This document shows, one piece after another, positions 1 to 7,163 of a DNA stretch of 64,000 nucleotides. The DNA comes from Flavipsychrobacter sp. (GTDB lineage Bacteria > Bacteroidota > Bacteroidia > Chitinophagales > Chitinophagaceae). The notes under the pieces were generated by a model, which saw only the letters and a list, made by a program, of their open reading frames with translations, ran no database searches and was not told the origin of the DNA. Position 1 is the first letter of the stretch; each line of letters opens with the position of its first letter. The DNA is taken from NCBI GenBank assembly GCA_021155965.1, contig JAJNBJ010000014.1, positions 1 to 64,000 of the forward strand. Direction: 5' to 3'. Both the position numbers and the translations under genes were made by a program.

Positions 1-55
1 CTAAACGGAGTGCTATGCTGCCTTAGGCTATTTTTTTTCAAATATCCGTCTAACT

Positions 56-106
56 TGTCATTTTCTTTATGATTGTGGTGCAACCAAATTGATTCTCAGA
101 ATGACA
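56..106 (+). repeat. 51-bp dispersed repeat, copy 1
   Basis: The block is the reverse complement of 37181-37231: 42 bases (56-97) are identical and 49 of 51 match overall. Its ends are inverted, TGTCATT at 56-62 and AATGACA at 100-106, so a single strand could fold on itself. The TGTCATTCTGAG-like end resembles short intergenic repeats common in Bacteroidota genomes; that link is from memory, not from a search. Confidence 0.85.
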
Positions 107-164
107 AAAGCAGGAGTGAAACCTGTTTCGGGGCACAAAAAATGGGCAACATTTGTAACAAAAA

Positions 165-213
165 TGTGCAAAAGTGCGCAAAGAATGCGCAAGAAATGCG
201 CAAAAAGTGCGCA
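165..213. repeat. 11-bp-phased TGCGCA array, copy 1
   Basis: TGTGCA starts at 165 and TGCGCA at 175, 186, 197 and 208, giving spacings of 10, 11, 11 and 11 bp, each unit followed by a short A run. TGCGCA is palindromic, and 11-bp spacing puts every copy on nearly the same face of the helix. A related pair lies at 37965 and 37976. This looks like a multimeric binding site or a short tandem repeat; no function is proven. Confidence 0.7.
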
Positions 214-291
214 AAATATATTTTATAAACTAAACGAAATCAATTAATTATGAATAAAAACCATCCCCCACAAAAAAACTGCGAAATAACA

Positions 292-299
292 TACCTTTG
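292..299 (+). promoter_or_regulatory. possible -7 element for ychF
   Basis: TACCTTTG matches the Bacteroidota -7 consensus TAnnTTTG and lies about 78 bases before the ychF ATG. No TTTG is seen at the usual -33 distance, so support is partial. Confidence 0.35.
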
Positions 300-376
300 C
301 CCGCCTGTACAGAAAAAGTACGTTCGGGCAGGCGCGCCATTTTCAAATTGGCTCATTTTCAAATTTTCAAATTAAT

Positions 377-1477
377 ATGGCATTACAGGCAGGCATAGTA
401 GGATTACCTAATGTAGGAAAATCGACCCTTTTTAACGCGGTGAGCAACAGCGCGAAGGCGCAGGCATCTAATTACCGTTTTTGCACCATAGAGCCCAACA
501 TAGGCCAGGTGGATGTGCCGGACGAAAGGCTGGCTAAACTGGCAGAACTGGTGCAGCCGGATAAGATAGTGCCTACTTCGATAGAGTTTGTGGATATAGC
601 CGGGCTGGTGAAAGGCGCCAGCAAGGGCGAAGGGCTGGGTAATAAGTTCCTCGCCAACATACGCGAGGTGGATGCCATTGTGCATGTGATACGCTGTTTT
701 GAAGATGAGAACATTTTGCGCGATGAGGGCGATATTAACCCCATAGCCGACAAAGAGATAATAGACACAGAGCTGCAACTGAAGGACGTGGAGAGCGTGG
801 AGAAGAAAATTCAGCGCCTGGAGAAAATGATAAAGGCCGGTGACCCCAAGGTGAAGCATGCCATGGAGGTGTTGAAGCGCTGCCATGCCCACCTGATGGA
901 GGGTAAGAACATTCGCGCATTGCAACTGGAAGGTGAGGACCGCGAGGCGATAGCAGACATCTTCCTGCTGACAGATAAGCCGGTGCTGTATGTGGCGAAT
1001 GTGGATGAGAAAGCTTTGCTTACGGGCAATAAATATTCTGATGCGCTGGTGAAGGTGGCTACTGAGGAAGGGGCGCAGGTGATAGTAATGAACAACTCGA
1101 TAGAAGCACAGATATCGGAACTGGAAAGTGCTGAGGATAAAGAATTGTTCTTTGCAGAGTATGGCCTTACTGAGCCGGGGCTGAACCGCCTTATCCGTAG
1201 CGCCTACAAGCTGCTGAACCTTGCCACTTACTTCACCGCCGGTGTGCAAGAGGTGCGTGCATGGACCATTCACCGTGGCTGGAAAGCGCCGCAGGCGGCC
1301 AGCGTGATACATACCGACTTTGAGAAAGGTTTCATTAAGGCAGAAGTGATAGCCTACAACGATTTTATTACCTACAAAAGCGAAGCTGCCTGCCGCGATA
1401 ACGGCAAGCTGCGCATAGAAGGCAAAGAATACCTGGTGCAGGATGGCGATGTGATGCATTTCAGGTTCAATGTATAG
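377..1477 (+). CDS. ychF: redox-regulated ATPase YchF (OLA1 family)
   Basis: YchF is a universally conserved cytosolic P-loop ATPase of the Obg/TRAFAC class that binds ribosomes and is tied to translation and oxidative-stress control. The Walker A motif GLPNVGKS is at residues 9-16, the Switch II-like DIAGLVKGA at about 72-80, and the protein ends in a TGS domain finishing in VMHFRFNV. Its 366 residues match the normal family length (about 363). The ATG at 377 gives the standard N-terminus. A TAnnTTTG-like element sits upstream, and inverted heptamer repeats follow directly. The adjacent genes do not look co-functional. Confidence 0.97.
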   Translation: MALQAGIVGLPNVGKSTLFNAVSNSAKAQASNYRFCTIEPNIGQVDVPDERLAKLAELVQPDKIVPTSIEFVDIAGLVKGASKGEGLGNKFLANIREVDAIVHVIRCFEDENILRDEGDINPIADKEIIDTELQLKDVESVEKKIQRLEKMIKAGDPKVKHAMEVLKRCHAHLMEGKNIRALQLEGEDREAIADIFLLTDKPVLYVANVDEKALLTGNKYSDALVKVATEEGAQVIVMNNSIEAQISELESAEDKELFFAEYGLTEPGLNRLIRSAYKLLNLATYFTAGVQEVRAWTIHRGWKAPQAASVIHTDFEKGFIKAEVIAYNDFITYKSEAACRDNGKLRIEGKEYLVQDGDVMHFRFNV

Positions 1478-1480
1478 GGT

Positions 1481-1511
1481 AGTCGTAAGTCATAAGTCAT
1501 AAGTCGTAAGT
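1481..1511 (+). repeat. heptamer repeat arm 1 (AGTCRTA)4
   Basis: Four AGTCGTA/AGTCATA heptamers follow each other just after the ychF stop. They are the inverted complement of the arm at 1574-1605, with one mismatch over 31 bases, so the two can pair around a 62-base loop that carries the start codon of the next gene. Confidence 0.85.
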
Positions 1512-1521
1512 ATTGAGTTGT

Positions 1522-2259
1522 ATGAAAAAAAACAGTTTGACATATTCTTGTATTTTACGGTGTGCATTCCACAGACTTACGACTTATGACTTACGACTTA
1601 CGACTGCAATAGTGTTGTTTGTGTCTCTGCGCTTGTTTGCAGGTTGTGGCAATGCCACTTCCACGCCTGTTACATCTGTTCCTGCTGTTGATGCAAGCCT
1701 GGCCAGGGCTGCAAAAATTCATAATAAGCACATTGTTGATTCTGCGGTCTGGTTGTTAAGATCAGGTTATGTGGTGTTGCGCCGGGGCCTGGGTGCCGAC
1801 AGCTACATACTTGCCGAGATGAACAAGCGGAATAAGACTTATTCGCACTGTGGTATAGTGATGGTGGAGGATGGTTATCCGTTCGTTTACCATAGTATAG
1901 GCGGGGAGGACAACCCTGATGAGCGGCTGCGGCGGGATTCGGCAAATTTCTTTTTTTCGCCGAAGAGCAATACACACCTGGCAATTGTAAACTACAACTT
2001 TGATCCGGCAGCTATAAACGATCTGCGGGATATAGTGATAAAATACTACCGCGCAAGGCCGAGGTTTGATATGAAATTCGACCTGGCGACAGACGACCAG
2101 CTTTACTGTTCTGAGTTCATTTACAAGGCATTGAATAAGACAATGAATGATACTGCGTATATACACACGAGCGAACTGCTGAAACGCAGGCAGGTGGGCA
2201 TAGACGACCTGTACCTGAATGAGCACGCCAATGTGATTTGGGAAGTGAAATTTAAATAA
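1522..2259 (+). CDS. YiiX/YebB-like permuted papain-fold lipoprotein
   Basis: The protein belongs to the YiiX/YebB family of permuted NlpC/P60 (papain-fold) enzymes, which act as amidases or peptidases on cell-envelope substrates. The expected catalytic pair is visible: His in YSHCGIVM (mid-protein) and Cys in LYCSEFIYKAL (late). A hydrophobic stretch ending in the lipobox LFAGC marks an export signal and lipid anchor. The ATG at 1522 is preferred over a TTG at 1513. The leader is odd because residues RLTTYDLRLTT are encoded by an inverted copy of the upstream heptamer repeat, giving a long signal of about 40 residues; a GTG at 1612 would give a much shorter one. The start is therefore uncertain, the family assignment fairly firm. 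Confidence 0.8.
   Translation: MKKNSLTYSCILRCAFHRLTTYDLRLTTAIVLFVSLRLFAGCGNATSTPVTSVPAVDASLARAAKIHNKHIVDSAVWLLRSGYVVLRRGLGADSYILAEMNKRNKTYSHCGIVMVEDGYPFVYHSIGGEDNPDERLRRDSANFFFSPKSNTHLAIVNYNFDPAAINDLRDIVIKYYRARPRFDMKFDLATDDQLYCSEFIYKALNKTMNDTAYIHTSELLKRRQVGIDDLYLNEHANVIWEVKFK
1574..1605 (-). repeat. heptamer repeat arm 2 inside a signal peptide
   Basis: TACGACT/TATGACT heptamers form the reverse complement of 1481-1511. This copy lies inside the predicted signal peptide of the YiiX-like gene and encodes its Leu/Thr/Tyr/Arg run. Confidence 0.85.
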
Positions 2260-2268
2260 ATACCTTTG
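2237..2268 (+). promoter_or_regulatory. Bacteroidota-type promoter
   Basis: TTTG at 2237-2240 and TACCTTTG at 2261-2268 are separated by 20 bases, close to the phylum consensus TTTG-N19-21-TAnnTTTG. The predicted transcript start is a few bases later, giving a leader of about 14 nt before the ATG at 2286. The -33 element overlaps the end of the YiiX-like gene. Confidence 0.6.
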
Positions 2269-2285
2269 GCGCCTAAATAAAAAAC

Positions 2286-2783
2286 ATGCGGAAAATTCTG
2301 CTTTCGTTATCGGTTATAATAATTGCAGCCATGCTGCTGGTTAGCTGCAGTAAATCATCTCCCAAAGAAGTGGCTAAGAACTGGCTGACCAGCTTTTACC
2401 ACCTGGATTACGAGGCTGCCAGGAAGTTGTCTACCGATGAGACAAAAAAATATATAGGGACCCTTGAGGAGTTGGGCAGGTATACGCCAGACTCCCTGAA
2501 GAAGGAGATGGAGCAGATAAACGTGGTTGTAAAAGACGAGCGGATAGAGGGCGACTCGTTAGCTTTTGTTACCTATAATCTTGTGATGGGCAAAGTTCCG
2601 GATGCACCACGGGATGAAACGCTGAAGCTGGTGAAGAAAGATGGCAAATGGCTGGTGCTGTTCTCAAAGAATGACGGTATTGAAGCTGCGGAAGAAGAAG
2701 AGCCCACAGAAGCAACCTCGCCTGCTGATACAACAGGCGCCTCTGCCGCTCCTGCTGAAGGTGATACGACGAAGCATGAATAA
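2286..2783 (+). CDS. DUF4878-like lipoprotein
   Basis: This 165-residue exported lipoprotein has a signal peptide ending in the lipobox LLVSC. The following segment (KEVAKNWLTSFYHLDYEAA, about residues 27-45) and the later LKLVKKDGKWLV strand are typical of DUF4878/NTF2-like lipoproteins, small cone-shaped domains whose ligands are mostly unknown. The C-terminal 35 residues are a low-complexity Glu/Ala/Thr/Asp tail without predicted fold. The gene has its own promoter-like site and is followed by a strong terminator, so it is probably monocistronic. Family membership is by pattern; the molecular role is unknown. Confidence 0.75.
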   Translation: MRKILLSLSVIIIAAMLLVSCSKSSPKEVAKNWLTSFYHLDYEAARKLSTDETKKYIGTLEELGRYTPDSLKKEMEQINVVVKDERIEGDSLAFVTYNLVMGKVPDAPRDETLKLVKKDGKWLVLFSKNDGIEAAEEEEPTEATSPADTTGASAAPAEGDTTKHE

Positions 2784-2806
2784 AATATTAGTTAAGATAT
2801 ATCACT

Positions 2807-2836
2807 GAAAGCTACCAACCGGTAGCTTTCTTTTTA
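2807..2836 (+). terminator. intrinsic terminator
   Basis: A perfect 10-bp stem (GAAAGCTACC / GGTAGCTTTC) with loop AACC is followed by TTTTTAT, 24 bases after the lipoprotein stop. Confidence 0.88.
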
Positions 2837-2861
2837 TATTTATGTTGAAAATAAGTCTCAG

Positions 2862-4298
2862 ATGGTACTCAGCCGGTTTTGGTTAACGATAATTATTCTC
2901 TCTATAGTATTTGTGCTGGTGATGCTGGCTACCGGATCGTTGTATTCTATAGATCATATAGTGAACGGCAAGAAGGATGATGCATTGCTGACAAAAGAAG
3001 TTTACCTGAATACACTGCCTGCGGCGACCCGGGATAGCCTGAATGCGAAGAGTGGGGTGTATATACTGAGGGGAGCTACCGCAAAGACCGATACTGTTCT
3101 TACCCAGGATAAAGATGTGGTGAGGATCACCGTGGGCAGGCAATCGGCGGATGGGATATTACCTACCTGTAAGGCCACCATCTTCGATATACTGCTGCCG
3201 CTGATAGCATATTTATCTTTCTTCTGCGGCATATTGCAACTGCTCATAGATTCGGGAGCATCGGAGAAGCTGGCGAAGATGCTGAGCCCGGTATTTGTGA
3301 AGATATTCCCCGAGGTGCCGGCGCAGCACCCGGCCATATCTTATATGATGCTGAATTTTGCAGCTAACTTCCTGGGGCTTGACTCTGCGGCAACACCATT
3401 CGGGCTGAAGGCGATGGAGAGCCTGCAGGAAATTAACCCAGATAAGGAGCGGGCCAGCAATTCGCAGATCATGTTTTTGTGCCTGCATGCTGCGGGGTTA
3501 ACACTTATTCCGACTTCTATTATTGGTTACCGGGCGGCGCAGGGCGCACACAACCCATCGGATGTGATGCTGCCGTGTATCATCACTTCATTCATCGGCA
3601 CATTGGCAGCCATGATAATAGTGGGCATCAGGCAACGTATCAATTTCAGGAGTGCAACATTGCTGCTGGCTATTGGTGCAGTGATGGGCGTTATTACCGG
3701 GCTCATGTTCTACATCGTGCGGCTTGACCTAGTAGCAAAAAACCATTTCACCAATAATATCTCCAATGTTATACTGCTGGCTATTATTCTATTGATAACG
3801 GGGTATGCTTTCTTAAAAGAAAAGGTGTTTACTACTAATGGTAAGGATGTGTTCACTTCTTTTGTAGAAGGTGCAGGCGGGGGATTGAAAACAGGGGTCA
3901 CTATCTTTCCTTATATATTGGGTATGCTTGTTGCTATATCCATCTTCAGGAACAGCGGGGTGTTTGAGATCATATCGAGCTGGATCGCGAAGTTCTTCCT
4001 GCTGCTGCACGTGAATAAGGAAACAGTGGATGCAATACCTGTTGCTATACTACGGCCATTCAGTTCCACCGGCTCACGTGGCTTCCTGATAGATTCTATG
4101 CGCACCTATGGAGCTGATTCGTTTACCGGCAGGCTTGCCAGCGTGTTCCAGTGCTCGGCAGAAACTACGTTCTATGTGATAGCAGTTTACTTTGGCAGTG
4201 TGAAGATCAAGAATACCCGGTACACGCTTTCCACCATGCTGCTGGTGGACCTGATATGCGTGATCGCTGCGGTGTTTGTTTGTATGTTGTTCTTTTAA
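2862..4298 (+). CDS. SpmA-SpmB fusion, nucleoside-recognition domain membrane protein
   Basis: The 478-residue polytopic inner-membrane protein fuses the two halves that sporulating Firmicutes encode as SpmA and SpmB; each half is a 'nucleoside recognition' (Gate) domain. The SpmA-like half (to about residue 260) contains MLNFAANFLGLDSAATPFG and the SpmB-like half (about 310-478) contains FVEGAGGGLKTG and ILRPFSSTGSRGF. An extracytoplasmic insert of about 70 residues after the first helix is usual for the Bacteroidota form. Homologs are thought to be transporters, but the substrate is unsettled and sporulation is not implied. The gene follows a terminator and is followed closely by a TonB-domain gene. 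Confidence 0.85.
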   Translation: MVLSRFWLTIIILSIVFVLVMLATGSLYSIDHIVNGKKDDALLTKEVYLNTLPAATRDSLNAKSGVYILRGATAKTDTVLTQDKDVVRITVGRQSADGILPTCKATIFDILLPLIAYLSFFCGILQLLIDSGASEKLAKMLSPVFVKIFPEVPAQHPAISYMMLNFAANFLGLDSAATPFGLKAMESLQEINPDKERASNSQIMFLCLHAAGLTLIPTSIIGYRAAQGAHNPSDVMLPCIITSFIGTLAAMIIVGIRQRINFRSATLLLAIGAVMGVITGLMFYIVRLDLVAKNHFTNNISNVILLAIILLITGYAFLKEKVFTTNGKDVFTSFVEGAGGGLKTGVTIFPYILGMLVAISIFRNSGVFEIISSWIAKFFLLLHVNKETVDAIPVAILRPFSSTGSRGFLIDSMRTYGADSFTGRLASVFQCSAETTFYVIAVYFGSVKIKNTRYTLSTMLLVDLICVIAAVFVCMLFF

Positions 4299-4311
4299 AA
4301 AAGTATGGTAT

Positions 4312-4716
4312 ATGAAAAACAGCTTTTTACTCTTTCTGTTACTGTGTTCTTTTTGTGGTAATTCACAGCCGTATTCCCGAGATACAGTAATTAACGGTAA
4401 AACAGTAACAACATTTACCTATGTAGACCAAATGCCTTACCCGGATTATGATTATAGAAAATATCTTTCGGAAAATCTTCATTATCCAGATAGCGCAAAT
4501 GTGCATAATATCGAAGGGCGTGTAATAGTGAAATTCGTTGTAAATGAAGATGGACACATATCAGAATGCGAAGTCACTAAGCCGGTGAATAATTATCTTG
4601 ATGAAGAAGCGTTACGTATAATAGGAAAAATGCCCCCATGGAAGCCCGGAAAGGATAAGGGCAAGCCTGTAAGAGTATATTTCACAGCGCCTATTGTCTT
4701 CAAGCTGACAAATTGA
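4312..4716 (+). CDS. secreted stand-alone TonB C-terminal domain protein (copy A)
   Basis: The start at ATG 4312 gives the signal peptide MKNSFLLFLLLCSFCGNSQ, cleaved to a roughly 115-residue periplasmic protein. The C-terminal 80 residues are a TonB C-terminal fold: IEGRVIVKFVVNEDGHIS, DEEALRIIGKMPPWKPG and a closing VRVYFTAPIVFKL strand. Classical TonB has an N-terminal membrane helix and a Pro-rich linker; both are absent, so this protein cannot by itself couple to ExbBD. It is a paralog of the gene at 5616-6059 and overlaps no neighbour. Family recognition is firm; the role as a TonB-fold binding domain is inferred. Confidence 0.85.
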   Translation: MKNSFLLFLLLCSFCGNSQPYSRDTVINGKTVTTFTYVDQMPYPDYDYRKYLSENLHYPDSANVHNIEGRVIVKFVVNEDGHISECEVTKPVNNYLDEEALRIIGKMPPWKPGKDKGKPVRVYFTAPIVFKLTN

Positions 4717-4839
4717 TTATTCTCCCCAGCTTTTTTGGCATTCGCGTAAATAGTTCATTACCAAAGAGTTGGTAAAGGCTTGTGGCATGGTTTTTTGTTT
4801 AACATAGGTAGTGCTATTGTTAACGAAAAACTGAAAGCC

Positions 4840-5553
4840 ATGAACCTGAAATTGATTACCACGATATTAGCATTACTGGCTGGTTCATTAACTGCAAGCG
4901 CCCAAGGTATAATGCGCGCTACCGGCGACATCTTTACTTTTCCTACGAATAATACTGTTGCGGGAATGACCCACGGGCAACGCATAATAGCGCTGGATTC
5001 GCAGATGAGCACAGGTGTGCTGTATGCATTGGGATATGATTCAGTGAAAAATACCACTCAGCTTTACCGGTTAACACATACCGGTTCGGCATTCACCGCA
5101 CAGGCGGTGGCACCGCCTACTGCCGCTATGAACCTGGGAGCGTCAACAAACCTGATATTTGATTTTATGCCGAGATCAAATGAACTCATACAGGTAATTG
5201 GCAGTAACGGGAACAGATACGTTATCAATTCGACTGACGGTACTGTTACAACCGGTCGCAAGCCTACTTATGCAGATAATAATGTTGTAGGCAACGACCC
5301 GCGCAATAAAAAGCTATTGCTATATCCTAACCCCGTGATCTACATGACCAACATACAGTTGCCGTTTGCTATGACAGGCACAGTGTACGTGGACATTAAT
5401 GACATGGCAGGCAGGAATGTGCATAAAAGTTATGACGTTTACTGGTCGAACACGGTGACTGTGGATATGAGCAGTTTTCCGCCGGGACAGTACGTAATGA
5501 AGATATCTGCAGTGAACCTTGGTATACACAGCCTGAAGGTTGAGAAACAATAG
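4840..5553 (+). CDS. T9SS-sorted DUF4394 domain protein
   Basis: The ATG at 4840 gives a clear signal peptide (KLITTILALLAGSLTASAQ). The middle part, with residues such as GVLYALGYDS and TNLIFDFMPRSNELIQVIGS, fits DUF4394, a short beta-propeller-like domain with repeated 'distance travelled' strands; only about one DUF4394 unit is present, shorter than usual. The last 75 residues (LLLYPNPV... to ...LKVEKQ) are a T9SS type A sorting domain, so the protein should be exported across the outer membrane and released or anchored. It sits between the two secreted TonB-domain paralogs. Substrate and role are unknown. Confidence 0.8.
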   Translation: MNLKLITTILALLAGSLTASAQGIMRATGDIFTFPTNNTVAGMTHGQRIIALDSQMSTGVLYALGYDSVKNTTQLYRLTHTGSAFTAQAVAPPTAAMNLGASTNLIFDFMPRSNELIQVIGSNGNRYVINSTDGTVTTGRKPTYADNNVVGNDPRNKKLLLYPNPVIYMTNIQLPFAMTGTVYVDINDMAGRNVHKSYDVYWSNTVTVDMSSFPPGQYVMKISAVNLGIHSLKVEKQ

Positions 5554-5615
5554 TGTGTGTTTTACAGTTTTTTGTGGATTTGTATGTTGTTTACGTCTAT
5601 ACAGTAAACACTACT

Positions 5616-6059
5616 ATGAAATGTACATTTTTGCTGGCGGGGGTACTGATTGCAATAGCCGCAAGCGCCCAAACGAAGCAGCGATATACGGATACTGTTA
5701 TTAATGGTAAAGTGTATCATCATGTAGATGACCCGCCGTTCAAAGGATATTATCATTATGTAGAGCAGATGCCGCAAGCACAGTATGATATATATACGTA
5801 TTTGAATAACAATCTTCGACACCCAACGGGTTGGGAAAAATGCACAGGGAGGATAATTGTGCGGTTCATTGTTAATGAAGATGGCCGTATATCGGATTGC
5901 AAAATTGCCCGTGGCATGGGCGGAGAGTATGACGAAGAAGCTCTCAGAGTAATACGAAAAATGCCACCTTGGATTCCGGGCAAACAAAATGGCAAGCCTG
6001 TAAAAGTGCCATATGTAGTGCCAGTGATATTTAAGCTTGACACAAAAGAAGGTAAATAA
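5616..6059 (+). CDS. secreted stand-alone TonB C-terminal domain protein (copy B)
   Basis: Beginning at ATG 5616, the protein has a signal peptide (to ASAQ) and a TonB C-terminal domain with the same landmarks as copy A: GRIIVRFIVNEDGRISDC, DEEALRVIRKMPPW, and a closing PYVVPVIFKL strand. The segment DTVINGKVYHHV before the domain also matches copy A (DTVINGKTVTTF), so the two are true paralogs created by duplication around the T9SS gene. As in copy A no membrane anchor or Pro-rich linker exists. The upstream in-frame codons back to 5553 are not needed and lack signal-peptide character. Confidence 0.83.
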   Translation: MKCTFLLAGVLIAIAASAQTKQRYTDTVINGKVYHHVDDPPFKGYYHYVEQMPQAQYDIYTYLNNNLRHPTGWEKCTGRIIVRFIVNEDGRISDCKIARGMGGEYDEEALRVIRKMPPWIPGKQNGKPVKVPYVVPVIFKLDTKEGK

Positions 6060-6076
6060 TTGTTCGGTACAGTTTT

Positions 6077-6084
6077 TACCTTTG
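6077..6084 (+). promoter_or_regulatory. possible -7 element just before the SDR start
   Basis: TACCTTTG matches TAnnTTTG and ends six bases before ATG 6090; transcription from it would give an almost leaderless message. No -33 TTTG at the usual distance. Confidence 0.3.
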
Positions 6085-6089
6085 GTTTC

Positions 6090-6878
6090 ATGTTATCACT
6101 TGATCTTACCGGAAGAACCGCACTCATTGGCGGCAGCACACAGGGTATTGGCCTTGCTTCGGCACAGGCATTGGCATCATTGGGCGCAACGTGTGTCCTC
6201 ATTTCGCGAAATGAGGAAAAACTAAAGCAAGCAGTAGTCAGCCTTGATTCAAAAGCCGGGCAAAAGCACACATACCTTGTTGCAGACTATAGCAATACAG
6301 AACATGTGAAAGAAGTGGTTGCCGGTTTTGTGAAGGAGAATACGGTTCATATCCTGATAAATAACAGCGGCGGCCCGGCGGGAGGGCCAATAGCCAATGC
6401 AAAGTCCGAAGAATTCCTGAATGCATTCAATCAGCATCTTATATGTAATCATATTATTACAACTCTTGTAGCTGAAGGGATGAAACAATCCGGATATGGA
6501 AGAATTATAAATATTATTTCTACATCTGTGAAGATCCCACTAAAAGACCTTGGGGTTTCCAATACCATACGGGGAGCAGTTGCCTCCTGGGCCAAAACAA
6601 TGGCCAACGAATTAGCACAATTTGGCATAACTGTGAATAATGTGCTGCCCGGGGCTACTTCAACCGAGCGACTGATGACGATTATCAATAATAAGTCGGC
6701 CAAGACCGGTAAAGCAAAAGAAGATGTGGAGCGGGCTATGATGGAGGAAGTGCCTGCCCGCCGTTTTGGAACACCGGAGGAGATAGCAGCTATGGTGGCA
6801 TTTCTTGCCAGCCCTGCAGCCGCTTATGTGAACGGCACATCCATACCTGTAGATGGGGGAAGGACCGGGAGTATTTGA
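6090..6878 (+). CDS. SDR family oxidoreductase with altered catalytic site
   Basis: This is a Rossmann-fold short-chain dehydrogenase/reductase of 262 residues. The cofactor motif GGSTQGIG and the NNSGG (NNAG-like) strand-4 motif are present, and the end (ASPAAAYVNGTSIPVDGGRTGS) is typical of FabG-like SDRs. The usual YxxxK active-site motif is replaced by VSNTIR: Tyr is Val and Lys is Arg when aligned to the following GAVASWAKTMANEL helix. A FabG-like subgroup with this substitution exists in several phyla and is often annotated simply as SDR; its reaction is uncertain. ATG 6090 is preferred over the upstream TTG at 6060. Confidence 0.85.
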   Translation: MLSLDLTGRTALIGGSTQGIGLASAQALASLGATCVLISRNEEKLKQAVVSLDSKAGQKHTYLVADYSNTEHVKEVVAGFVKENTVHILINNSGGPAGGPIANAKSEEFLNAFNQHLICNHIITTLVAEGMKQSGYGRIINIISTSVKIPLKDLGVSNTIRGAVASWAKTMANELAQFGITVNNVLPGATSTERLMTIINNKSAKTGKAKEDVERAMMEEVPARRFGTPEEIAAMVAFLASPAAAYVNGTSIPVDGGRTGSI

Positions 6879-7109
6879 GGAATGCCAGTGCTAGTTGCCC
6901 GATAGTTTATGTTTGTGAGGAATTCACATATTTTTTATCTGCAATGATGTGGCGCATTTTATTTCATTTTTCGGGAAATAATCGGTTCGCCGGAGCTGTG
7001 ACAATAAAATGACATTACAAAATTGCAAATAATAAAAAAACGGCTGAAACCCGCGCCAGTACTGAAAAACATTTTTCAAAAAATGTGTATTATTTTTCGG
7101 AATAGTTTG

Positions 7110-7117
7110 TAGTTTTG
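7110..7117 (+). promoter_or_regulatory. possible -7 element of the act-cox operon
   Basis: TAGTTTTG fits TAnnTTTG, 46 bases before the actA start, in a 285-base AT-rich gap. A convincing TTTG at -33 is not visible. Confidence 0.4.
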
Positions 7118-7163
7118 CGCACTCTTTTTACATAAAGGAAAGTTAATTTTCAAATTTATTACT

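Larger units (their letters stand above)
1..376. other. gene-free left edge upstream of ychF with repeats
   Basis: No coding region is visible here. The stretch holds one copy of a 51-bp dispersed repeat (56-106), a five-unit array of TGCGCA-type motifs at 10-11 bp spacing (165-213), an AT-rich segment, and a TAnnTTTG-like -7 element (292-299) that could drive ychF. Between 300 and 340 a GC-rich run with partial self-complementarity may form a hairpin in the ychF leader. Confidence 0.6.

Noticed and set aside
165-213. Possible CRISPR array
   Set aside because: Units are only 11 bp with no spacers of constant length and no cas genes; fits a short phased repeat.
404-1459. 351-codon open frame on the minus strand opposite ychF
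   Set aside because: It mirrors ychF almost exactly; His/Leu-rich translation without domain is typical of an antisense shadow of a conserved gene.
1481-1605. Insertion sequence ends or CRISPR-like repeats
   Set aside because: Simple inverted heptamers with 62 bases between them and no transposase; treated as a local repeat.
2862-4298. Evidence for sporulation
   Set aside because: SpmA/SpmB homologs are common in non-sporulating Bacteroidota; no other sporulation gene is present.
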